Assembly (NCBI GenBank): GCA_001773975.1
Contig: MEYI01000027.1
Coordinates: 178 to 10,961, forward strand
Origin: Candidatus Azambacteria bacterium RBG_16_47_10
Lineage (GTDB): Bacteria > Patescibacteriota > Minisyncoccia > GWC2-36-17 > WO2-46-25
Length of the DNA: 10,784 nucleotides
Reading direction: 5' to 3'
In this document: one piece after another, positions 1 through 5,632 of the stretch
Numbering within the stretch: position 1 is the first letter of the stretch
How the letters are laid out: each line of letters starts with the position of its first letter
The notes under the pieces: model-generated
Databases searched by the model: none
Seen by the model: only the letters and a program-made list of their open reading frames with translations
Told to the model about the DNA's origin: nothing
Position numbers and translations under genes: made by a program

Positions 1-536
1 GTGATATGATCGTTGCGGGTATCGGCACGTATTGTCCGATAGAATGGACGGCAGGTAGCGGTATAAAAACAAATCGTGGCATTGTTACCGATGAATATCT
101 TGCGACAAATCTTCCCGATGTATGGGCTGCGGGCGATGCGGCGGAATTTACAGATGTTATTTTCGGCGAACAGATACAATTGGGAAACTGGTCAAATGCA
201 CAGGCACAAGGAAAGATCGCTGCGCTTAATATGTGCGGCAAACATGAACTGTTTAAACTCGTATCATTTTACGTCACCCAAGGATTTGGTATTACGATCG
301 CATTTGCCGGCGATGTACGCCCTGCACCGGAAAAAGAGATCATTGTCCGCGCATCAGCCGATGGTCGCACCCATGAGCGCATCCTTCTTAAAAACGACAA
401 AGTTGTCGGCGCTACGTTGATAAACGGAACATCTGATCTTTCTTCGATCGCAAAACTGATCGAACAAGGAACGGATCTCTCGGAAAAGCATACGGAGCTT
501 TCAGACCCATCATTCTCTCTGGCAACACTTTTATAA
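1..536 (+). CDS. FAD/NAD(P)-dependent oxidoreductase, C-terminal part (5' end outside the window)
   Basis: The reading frame is open from the first bases, so the ATG at 6 is probably internal and the N-terminal FAD- and NAD-binding parts lie upstream. The visible 176 residues begin with a MIVAGIG segment, which matches the end of the NAD-binding domain of ferredoxin-, rubredoxin- or NADH-dependent reductases. Next comes DVWAAGDAAEF, the second FAD-contact motif (consensus aaGDva), near residues 38-48. The following LGNWSNAQAQGKIAALNM is the helix that packs on the flavin in the BphA4/AIF-type branch of this superfamily. The remainder looks like the C-terminal dimerisation domain. Such enzymes move electrons from NAD(P)H through FAD to a ferredoxin, rubredoxin, quinone or disulfide; the substrate cannot be told from this part. 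It ends in TAA just before a strong terminator. Confidence 0.85.
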   Translation, partial: DMIVAGIGTYCPIEWTAGSGIKTNRGIVTDEYLATNLPDVWAAGDAAEFTDVIFGEQIQLGNWSNAQAQGKIAALNMCGKHELFKLVSFYVTQGFGITIAFAGDVRPAPEKEIIVRASADGRTHERILLKNDKVVGATLINGTSDLSSIAKLIEQGTDLSEKHTELSDPSFSLATLL

Positions 537-558
537 AAAATTCCTTTTGCTGAATTAG

Positions 559-594
559 AAAAAAAACCCCGCAACGCTATGCGGGGTTTTTTTC
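559..594. terminator. Bidirectional intrinsic terminator
   Basis: Arms CCCCGCA (567-573) and TGCGGGG (580-586) form a perfect 7-bp GC-rich stem with a 6-base loop. It is flanked by an A run (559-566) and a T run (587-593), so it works as a Rho-independent terminator on both strands. It lies between two convergent genes, 22 bases after the plus-strand stop and directly against the stop of the minus-strand gene. Confidence 0.93.
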
Positions 595-1002
595 TTACCG
601 GAAAAGCCACGATTTCAGGTCCAAAAGCATAACAGCGCCCGGAATGAATGCGATCACATACAACAGGACGCATGAATACATAAGAAACCGATGGAGTCTC
701 GGCACACGAACTCCGGTAAGATAAAAGAACGAAGCAATGAACAATAAAAAGAACGGAATTACAGATGACAGGTGAATGGCAAGCATGGGATCCTCACCTA
801 TAGGTCCATGGAAAAACGCGAGAAGCTTGACCGCAACAACTCCGACGATCATAAGGATGAATGAAAATACTGCGCACACCTTATGCGATGCGAAATAGCG
901 ATCATCGCGCGTCCGGACATATTCCCGCCCGCACAATACGGTGAGAAACAACGCTCCTCCTAAAAAAGAAAACAACAAAAGAACAAGAACCCTTCCTATC
1001 AT
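595..1002 (-). CDS. Four-helix integral membrane protein, DUF420-like
   Basis: This 135-residue protein is almost entirely hydrophobic. It has four predicted membrane helices, at about residues 3-24, 41-62, 77-97 and 104-127, with a basic loop (REYVRTRDDR) after the first. Histidines sit at or near helix boundaries (H40, H65, H77, H104). This spacing and the PRLHRFLMYSCVLLYV segment resemble DUF420/YozB/CtaM-type proteins, which are small membrane proteins linked to heme-copper oxidases or heme handling. That match is from memory and the function is not established. Unlike most genes here it has a strong Shine-Dalgarno, AGGGAGG, six bases before the ATG (complement of 1010-1016), so the start is well supported. 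It is transcribed divergently from the methyltransferase gene and ends on the shared terminator. Confidence 0.75.
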   Translation of the reverse strand: MIGRVLVLLLFSFLGGALFLTVLCGREYVRTRDDRYFASHKVCAVFSFILMIVGVVAVKLLAFFHGPIGEDPMLAIHLSSVIPFFLLFIASFFYLTGVRVPRLHRFLMYSCVLLYVIAFIPGAVMLLDLKSWLFR

Positions 1003-1103
1003 CTCGAAACCTCCCTGTTTTATTTCATTGTTTTCCTAGGATTCCATAGGTAGGCAAGAAAGTCAATTCCTATTCCCTCCTTTCTTCTTCTATAAAAAAC
1101 AAT

Positions 1104-1109
1104 TATACT
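1104..1109 (+). promoter_or_regulatory. -10-like element of the methyltransferase gene
   Basis: TATACT matches five of six bases of the -10 consensus and ends six bases before the ATG at 1116. Transcription would start at about the first base of the codon, which predicts a leaderless mRNA. No Shine-Dalgarno is visible and no clear -35 was found. Confidence 0.45.
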
Positions 1110-1115
1110 TTTTTT

Positions 1116-1589
1116 ATGATCGTCATACTTCCTGATATTCGGAGCGCCCATAATGTCGGCTCCATATTCCGCACCGCGGATGCCGCCGGCGTGGAGAAAA
1201 TATATCTCTGCGGCATTACTCCGGCACCCATCGACCGCTTCGGACGACCGAATAAAGAAATAGCAAAGGTAGCGCTTGGTGCCGAACAGTCCATTCCGTG
1301 GGAAAGCACGGCATCGGCTGCTGCGCTGATCACACGATTAAAGAAACAAGGATATGAAATTGTTGCGGTCGAACAGGATGCGCGATCAATCCCCTATACC
1401 CACATGCGGATCAAAAAAAGCGATCGCATGCGCACTGCTGTCATCATGGGAAGTGAGGTCGAGGGTCTTTCCTCCCCGATCCTAAAACGATGTGACACCA
1501 TTCTTGAGATCCCGATGCATGGTGCAAAAGAATCACTCAATGTCGGGGGTGCATTCGGCATAGTCATATTTCATCTTATTTGCCGCTGA
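1116..1589 (+). CDS. SpoU/TrmH-family RNA 2'-O-methyltransferase
   Basis: This 157-residue protein is a single SPOUT-fold methyltransferase domain. Such enzymes transfer a methyl group from S-adenosylmethionine to a ribose 2'-OH in tRNA or rRNA. All three SpoU motifs are visible. Motif 1 is NVGSIFRTADAAG (13-25) with catalytic-type N13 and R19. Motif 2 is VIMGSEVEGLS (109-119), part of the trefoil knot. Motif 3 is IPMHGAKESLNVGGAFG (132-148). There is no N-terminal RNA-binding extension of the RlmB or TrmH type, so the target nucleotide cannot be named. In motif 3 the usual small residues after SLNV are GGAFG rather than SVAAG. The start at 1116 is chosen because motif 1 begins only 12 residues later and a -10-like box lies immediately upstream. 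The next gene follows after 38 bases on the same strand. Confidence 0.93.
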   Translation: MIVILPDIRSAHNVGSIFRTADAAGVEKIYLCGITPAPIDRFGRPNKEIAKVALGAEQSIPWESTASAAALITRLKKQGYEIVAVEQDARSIPYTHMRIKKSDRMRTAVIMGSEVEGLSSPILKRCDTILEIPMHGAKESLNVGGAFGIVIFHLICR

Positions 1590-1627
1590 TTGCATAACAC
1601 GCATAGGCGAGATATCCTATAAACCAT

Positions 1628-2275
1628 ATGAAACGAATACTCCCATTCATCATCCTTATTCTTCTTGTGGCCGGAGGTATCGGCGCAGTGTCATATTTCG
1701 GATCGCAACCGACAGAAACCCCATCTGCCGCATCATCGCCGGCTGATGCCATTGCTGTTGATGATTGGGTTGCGGGTAATAAAGATGCGGGGGTCGTTTT
1801 AGTTGAATACAGCGACTTCCAATGCCCGGCGTGCGGAGCATATCATCCGATTGTGAAACAGCTCGTTGAAGAAATGGGAAATGATTTTGCGTTCATCTAC
1901 CGGCACTTCCCGCTGCAGCAACACAAACACGCGAAACTCGCTGCATATGCCGCAGAAGCCGCTGGTAATCAGGGAAAATTCTGGGAAATGCATGCCATGA
2001 TCTTTGAGCATCAAAGAGATTGGTCTGACGTAAGCGATGCGCGGGATACCTTCTTTGAATATGCAAAATCACTCGGTCTTGATCTCGTACGATTTGAAAA
2101 AGACATTAATTCAGATGAAATAGCAAACAAAGTCAGTAAAAGCTATTCGACAGGCATGAAACTGCGCATCAGCGGCACCCCGACATTCTTTTTAAATGGC
2201 AAAAAAATGGAAGCTCCCCGCTCATACGACGAATTCAAACAGACAGTTCAAAATGAGCTCTCCGCAAAAAAATAA
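1628..2275 (+). CDS. Membrane-anchored DsbA-like thiol:disulfide oxidoreductase
   Basis: The 215-residue protein starts with a basic residue pair and one hydrophobic helix (about 4-24), followed by a Ser/Pro/Ala-rich linker (25-41) that would place the catalytic domain outside the membrane. The thioredoxin-like domain begins with VVLVEYSDFQCPACGAYHP, giving a CPAC active site (C66, C69). The cis-proline loop is SGTPTFFLNG with P185. Between them lies the helical insertion typical of the DsbA/thioredoxin_4 group (roughly 95-180). Such proteins introduce or isomerise disulfides in exported proteins. The domain is full length for the extracytoplasmic bacterial DsbA-like type. No Shine-Dalgarno is evident upstream; a TATCCT hexamer (1613-1618) lies nine bases before the ATG and could be a -10. 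Co-transcription with the methyltransferase gene is also possible. No other thiol-redox partner is visible nearby. Confidence 0.92.
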   Translation: MKRILPFIILILLVAGGIGAVSYFGSQPTETPSAASSPADAIAVDDWVAGNKDAGVVLVEYSDFQCPACGAYHPIVKQLVEEMGNDFAFIYRHFPLQQHKHAKLAAYAAEAAGNQGKFWEMHAMIFEHQRDWSDVSDARDTFFEYAKSLGLDLVRFEKDINSDEIANKVSKSYSTGMKLRISGTPTFFLNGKKMEAPRSYDEFKQTVQNELSAKK

Positions 2276-2306
2276 CCCTCTCTCTCCCTCATACCTCTCC
2301 TTTTGA

Positions 2307-2331
2307 CCTGTTCCGCAACCTGCGAAACAGG
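2307..2331. repeat. Hairpin after the DsbA-like gene
   Basis: Arms CCTGTTCCGCA (2307-2317) and TGCGAAACAGG (2321-2331) pair in 10 of 11 positions around a 3-base loop. This is a strong stem 32 bases after the stop of the upstream gene. It lacks a T run on either strand, so it is not a standard intrinsic terminator. It may protect the 3' end of the mRNA, block readthrough into the next unit, or be a protein site. Confidence 0.55.
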
Positions 2332-2342
2332 CGAGCTTGGTG

Positions 2343-2372
2343 GTTTTAGTATAATTTTTCCCTTACTAAAAC
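2343..2372. promoter_or_regulatory. -10 box TATAAT embedded in a perfect 9-bp inverted repeat
   Basis: GTTTTAGTA (2343-2351) and TACTAAAAC (2364-2372) are exact reverse complements separated by 12 bases. A consensus -10 hexamer, TATAAT (2350-2355), overlaps the left arm, and the predicted start (about 2362) is next to the right arm. The arrangement suggests an operator over a promoter that fires rightward into 2362-2488. No good -35 hexamer is present at the expected distance, so the promoter may be weak or need an activator. Confidence 0.45.
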
Positions 2373-2488
2373 ATCGCCGTTGTGAAGCTGAGTGAGGGCT
2401 TCGCAGGAAAGCCTGAACGGGTTAAGGAACGGGCCAACAGGAGTGGCAAATCCCATATTGACACGCACCTGGTTGCGTGATATTTTTT
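2362..2488 (+). ncRNA. Candidate structured leader or small RNA upstream of the suf operon
   Basis: This non-coding stretch can fold into a compact three-way junction: CCGTT (2377-2381) with AACGG (2416-2420); GTGAAGC (2382-2388) with GCTTCGC (2398-2404); and AGG (2405-2407) with CCT (2412-2414) around an AAAG loop. Only one base is unpaired at the junction. A second segment (2421-2455) carries a short GCCA/TGGC hairpin (2434-2437 with 2443-2446). The element ends in a stem CACGCA/TGCGTG (2462-2479) followed by ATATTTTTT, as in an intrinsic terminator. A TATAAT box lies just upstream. The plan of promoter, folded domain and terminator before an operon is that of an attenuator, riboswitch or short sRNA. 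I do not recognise it as a known class; folding was done by eye. Confidence 0.3.
2458..2486 (+). promoter_or_regulatory. Main suf operon promoter with a palindrome in the spacer
   Basis: TTGACA (2458-2463) is a perfect -35 hexamer. Seventeen bases later is TATTTT (2481-2486), four of six for a -10, giving a predicted start near 2493 and a leader of about 35 bases. The spacer contains the hairpin CACGCA/TGCGTG (2462-2467 and 2474-2479). The same sequence can therefore be read as promoter plus operator, or as the terminator of an upstream transcript. Confidence 0.6.
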
Positions 2489-2490
2489 AT

Positions 2491-2529
2491 ATGTATTTCG
2501 GATTAAATTGGTCTGAAATAGAAATACAT
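2491..2529. promoter_or_regulatory. Probable Rrf2 operator: nested palindromes over the transcription start
   Basis: The inner palindrome pairs TATTTCGGA (2494-2502) with TCTGAAATA (2512-2520) in 8 of 9 positions around a 9-base AT-rich centre. Its core, GGATTAAATTGGTC, resembles the Rrf2/IscR type pattern GACTAAAWYAGTC. An outer perfect 9-bp repeat, ATGTATTTC (2491-2499) and GAAATACAT (2521-2529), shares the left arm. The site covers the predicted start (about 2493) and runs into the rrf2 start codon, the position expected for an autoregulatory repressor. Confidence 0.55.
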
Positions 2530-2929
2530 GTATATATCACGAAAAACAGATTACGGTCTTATTCTCATGCAAGCTCTGAGGGATACGTTCGCATCGGGGC
2601 GGTTTTTAACACTGGATGATATTGCGACGCACTATCATCTCCCGTATGCATATCTGGAAAAACTTGCAGGAGTTCTGAAGCGCAGTGGCGTTATCGAAGC
2701 GCGCACCGGAAAGAACGGCGGATACCGCATGGCGCGCGACCCGAAAAAAATAACAGCGCAGGAGATCGTGGATATATTTCAGCAAAAACCGCTCATGCGG
2801 TGCTTATCCGCGAAAAACCGGAAAAAGACATGCGCGCTCCTTTCCGTATGTCCGTCGCGGAGCGGTTGGAGACAGATCGATACAGAGATACGCAAAGCAC
2901 TATCATCGCTTACTATAGCAAAACTATGA
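2528..2929 (+). CDS. Rrf2-family iron-sulfur-type transcription regulator (SufR/IscR-like)
   Basis: This 133-residue protein starts with MYISRKTDYGLILMQAL, the typical N-terminus of Rrf2 winged-helix regulators, and the recognition helix and wing follow (LDDIATHYHLPYAYLEKLAGVL, then the RTGKNGGYRMA hairpin, residues 59-69). Three cysteines (C92, C102, C108) lie in the loop where IscR and its relatives bind a [2Fe-2S] cluster; the spacing here is C-X9-C-X5-C rather than the C-X5-C-X5-C of E. coli IscR. As first gene of the suf operon it is the expected feedback regulator: the cluster-loaded form would repress while cluster demand relieves it. That is inference from family and position. The ATG at 2528 is chosen from the conserved N-terminus; no Shine-Dalgarno is visible. 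Its TGA overlaps the sufC ATG. Confidence 0.92.
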   Translation: MYISRKTDYGLILMQALRDTFASGRFLTLDDIATHYHLPYAYLEKLAGVLKRSGVIEARTGKNGGYRMARDPKKITAQEIVDIFQQKPLMRCLSAKNRKKTCALLSVCPSRSGWRQIDTEIRKALSSLTIAKL

Positions 2930-3654
2930 GAAAGCCCGTACTTGAAATAAAAAATATTACGGTCGAGACAGGAGGAAAAAAAGTAATACACGACCTTTCG
3001 CTTTCAATTGGAAAGGGGGAAATTCATGCGCTCATGGGGCCGAACGGCTCCGGCAAAACATCGCTGTGCTTTGCCGTACTCGGCAACCCGGCGTATACCG
3101 TAACAAAAGGAAATATTCTTCTTGATGGGAAGCGCATCACCGCATTACCAACAGAAGAACGGGCGCGGCGCGGCATTTTTCTTTCATTCCAGGAACCGCC
3201 TGAAATAGGCGGTGTTGGCGTATCATCATTTCTGCGCATGATGGCAAAAAAACATGCAGAGGACCCACGTGCGGCAATGAAAAAAGCAGATAACGCCGCA
3301 AAAGAGCTTCGTATCAGCGAAACATTCATGGAACGATATCTCAATGAAGGATTTTCCGGCGGAGAAAAGAAAAAGAGTGAAATGCTCCAGCTTGCCGCCG
3401 CTGCACCAAAGATCGCTCTTATCGATGAGATCGATGCCGGCGTTGATGTCGATTCGCTCCGCGCCATCGCCCGCATTTTGAAAGATGCCGCAAAAAATGG
3501 CACCGGTATGCTTATTATCACACACACCGCAAAGCTTTTTTCAGCGCTGAAACCCGATCGCGTGCATATTATTACCAATGGAACTATTTCCGCTTCCGGC
3601 GGTCCGGCACTTATAAAAAAAATAGAAAAGGGCGGGTTCCGCGCACACGCATGA
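2926..3654 (+). CDS. sufC: SufC, ATPase of the SufBCD scaffold
   Basis: SufC is a soluble ABC-type ATPase that binds SufB and SufD and drives the conformational change needed to assemble the cluster. The 242-residue protein shows the full set of ABC motifs: Walker A GPNGSGKT (38-45), Q-loop glutamine Q89 in SFQEPPEIGG, the signature FSGGEKKKSE (143-152), Walker B IALIDEID (163-170) followed by the SufC-typical AGVDVDSL, and the switch histidine H200. The signature with EKK in place of the transporter QRQ pattern is characteristic of SufC. Length is normal for the family (about 245-260). The start at 2926 is chosen over a longer in-frame start at 2800, because MRKPVLEIKNI is the family N-terminus and the longer form would overlap much of rrf2. 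It overlaps both neighbours by ATGA. Confidence 0.97.
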   Translation: MRKPVLEIKNITVETGGKKVIHDLSLSIGKGEIHALMGPNGSGKTSLCFAVLGNPAYTVTKGNILLDGKRITALPTEERARRGIFLSFQEPPEIGGVGVSSFLRMMAKKHAEDPRAAMKKADNAAKELRISETFMERYLNEGFSGGEKKKSEMLQLAAAAPKIALIDEIDAGVDVDSLRAIARILKDAAKNGTGMLIITHTAKLFSALKPDRVHIITNGTISASGGPALIKKIEKGGFRAHA

Positions 3655-5036
3655 AGCACTCCGCATACCAATACGGATTTCACGATAGCGTCCGTCCGCT
3701 CTACCGAGTTCCGCATGGTCTCTCAGAAGACACTGTTCGTGAAATATCCGCACAAAAAAATGAGTCCGCATGGATGCGTGATACGCGCCTTCGCGGATAC
3801 GCGCTATTTCGTAAAAAACCTATCCCAACATGGGGTGCGGATCTTTCCCATATCGACTTTGATGCGATCTCGTATTATGTACGCGCTACCGACAAACCGG
3901 CGCACACCTGGAGCGAAGTTCCAAAGAAAATAAAAACAACATTCGAACGCCTCGGCGTGCCGCAAAATGAACGAAAATTCTTTGCGGGCGTCGGCGCGCA
4001 GTATGACTCGGAAGTGGTGTATCACCATATTCGCAAAGATCTCGACAAGCAAGGGGTGATATTCACCGACACCGACACCGCACTGAAACAATATCCTGAG
4101 TTATTTAAAAAATATTTCGGGACGGTCGTACCGATCGGTGATAATGTGTTTTCGGCGTTAAATACCGCATGCTGGTCCGGGGGCAGTTTTATCTATGTGC
4201 CCAAAGGCGTAAAAGTGAAACTACCGCTCCAGGCGTATTTTCGCATCAATGAAAAACGCGCCGGCCAATTTGAACGTACGCTTATCATCGCCGATGAAGG
4301 AAGCGATGTACATTATATCGAAGGATGCACCGCTCCGACCTACAGCACCGATGCACTCCATGCGGCGGTTGTTGAAGTTATTGCGCATAAGGGCGCGCAC
4401 GTGCGCTACACCACCATTCAGAACTGGTCATCAAACGTCTACAACCTTGTTACCAAACGCGCGCGAGCGGAAGAAGGTGCGTTCATCGAATGGGTGGACG
4501 GCAATCTCGGATCAAAAATAACCATGAAATATCCGTCGGTGTTGCTTGCCGGCAGAGGCGCGCGCGCCGATATCCTTTCTGTCGCGCTCGCAGGAAAAAA
4601 ACAACATCAAGACACGGGCGCAAAAGTGATCCACATGGCCCCGGATACCGTTTCTAACATCCTTTCAAAATCAGTGTCGTTCGGTGGCGGACGCGCAAGT
4701 TATCGTGGTGTGGCACAGGTGGTAAAAGGAGCGCATCGAGCGAAAATAAAGGTACGGTGTGATGCGCTATTGTGTGACGCCCGATCGCGCTCAGACACCT
4801 ACCCCACCATAAAAGTGGAAGAACAAGACGCGCGCATCGAACATGAAGCGACGGTATCACGGATCAGCGATAAGGAGCTTTTTTATCTCGCTTCGCGCGG
4901 ATTTTCCGAAACTGAGGCGGCATCATTGGTCGTTTCCGGATTTTTTGAACCGCTTGCAAAGACCCTCCCATTTGATTACGCGATCGAGCTGAACCGGCTT
5001 ATCCGGATGGAGATGGAAAATACAAAACAAAAATGA
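3651..5036 (+). CDS. sufB: SufB, Fe-S cluster scaffold protein
   Basis: SufB is the scaffold subunit of SufBCD: it receives sulfur from the desulfurase and holds the nascent cluster at the interface with SufD. The protein has 461 residues, normal for the family. The central beta-helix is recognisable by WSGGSFIYVPKG (175-186), YFRIN (196-200), GQFERTLIIADEGS (205-218) and IEGCTAPTYS (223-232). The C-terminus has RCDALL (369-374), EHEATVSRIS (397-406) and LFYLASRGFSE (410-420). By alignment from memory, residues reported as important in E. coli SufB are all kept: R226 is R198, C254 is C226, the cluster-site C405 is C370, and H433-E434 are H398-E399. The distances between these residues agree with the E. 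coli spacing apart from a 7-residue deletion. It is therefore expected to be active. ATGA overlaps link it to sufC and sufD. Confidence 0.97.
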   Translation: MKHSAYQYGFHDSVRPLYRVPHGLSEDTVREISAQKNESAWMRDTRLRGYALFRKKPIPTWGADLSHIDFDAISYYVRATDKPAHTWSEVPKKIKTTFERLGVPQNERKFFAGVGAQYDSEVVYHHIRKDLDKQGVIFTDTDTALKQYPELFKKYFGTVVPIGDNVFSALNTACWSGGSFIYVPKGVKVKLPLQAYFRINEKRAGQFERTLIIADEGSDVHYIEGCTAPTYSTDALHAAVVEVIAHKGAHVRYTTIQNWSSNVYNLVTKRARAEEGAFIEWVDGNLGSKITMKYPSVLLAGRGARADILSVALAGKKQHQDTGAKVIHMAPDTVSNILSKSVSFGGGRASYRGVAQVVKGAHRAKIKVRCDALLCDARSRSDTYPTIKVEEQDARIEHEATVSRISDKELFYLASRGFSETEAASLVVSGFFEPLAKTLPFDYAIELNRLIRMEMENTKQK

Positions 5037-5632
5037 AAACTGTAAAATCGCTTGCACAAAAAGAGAATGTTCGTATTATTCATATCACCTCCCGCGACAT
5101 GGGTGTTGCATTCAAAAAGCACATCGCTACACAAGCGCACGAACACGTGCGCCTTATCCTGGTATGCGAAAAAACCGCGCCAAAGACCGCGGATATCGCT
5201 ATTACCTTGAAAGGAAAAAATAGTAGCGCATCGGTTATATGGGTGTGGCGCGGAACAAAAACAATGCGCTCAGACATCGCCATTTCCTTGGTTCATGCGG
5301 CGCCACACACCGCATCGTCAGTGCACTTTAAGGCAGCCTGCGAGGATGCCGCGCGCATTTCATTTACCGCGCTTGCACATGTACAGAAAAATGCGCACGA
5401 TGCGACAACATGCATTAATGCGCATGCGCTTATGCTCTCCCCTTCTGCGATCGCGTTCCTTAAACCAGACCTCGAGGTGGAAACGGACGATGCGCAAGCG
5501 CGCCACGGCGCGAGTGCCGGAAAACCAAGCGATACGGAATTGTTTTATCTCAGAAGCCGCGGATTTTCCGAAAAAGAATCTATCCCGTTATTGCGAGAAG
5601 CATTTTTTCACGATATCGTATCACTAGCATGA
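5033..5632 (+). CDS. sufD: SufD, strongly shortened
   Basis: SufD partners SufB and SufC in the scaffold complex and contributes a cluster-site histidine. This protein has only 199 residues, while usual SufD has about 420-440. The C-terminal third is clearly SufD: a sequence ending in lhLMLSPSAIAFLKPDLEVE-like form (133-150), then DDAQARHGASAG with H158 at the position of E. coli H360, and TELFYLRSRGFSEKES (168-183). The upstream half (1-130) would supply only a short piece of the beta-helix core, and the N-terminal helical domain is missing. There is no sign of decay: the frame is open, overlaps both neighbours by ATGA, and keeps the key residue. I read it as a naturally reduced SufD rather than a pseudogene. 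The C-terminus is visibly paralogous to SufB, sharing a 16-base identical stretch (4896-4911 and 5558-5573). Confidence 0.88.
   Translation: MKTVKSLAQKENVRIIHITSRDMGVAFKKHIATQAHEHVRLILVCEKTAPKTADIAITLKGKNSSASVIWVWRGTKTMRSDIAISLVHAAPHTASSVHFKAACEDAARISFTALAHVQKNAHDATTCINAHALMLSPSAIAFLKPDLEVETDDAQARHGASAGKPSDTELFYLRSRGFSEKESIPLLREAFFHDIVSLA

Noticed and set aside
1030..1046. Short palindrome-like CCTAGG...ATAGG between divergent genes
   Set aside because: Only about four outer bases pair; indistinguishable from chance.
2362..2488. RNase P RNA, SRP RNA, tmRNA or a common riboswitch in this region
   Set aside because: The conserved cores of these RNAs, such as the RNase P GAGGAAAGTCC block or the SRP tetraloop region, were looked for by eye and not found.
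2392..2619. Open frame of 75 codons across the rrf2 leader
   Set aside because: It runs through non-coding structure and then out of frame through rrf2, and its product looks random.
2800..2925. Longer start for SufC at 2800
   Set aside because: The extra 42 residues overlap the rrf2 coding region and have no SufC similarity; the family N-terminus begins at 2926 with an ATGA overlap.
3024..3716. Long minus-strand open frame (230 codons) opposite sufC
   Set aside because: It is antisense to a certain SufC, is Ser/Ala-rich without motifs, and is explained by codon bias of the real gene.
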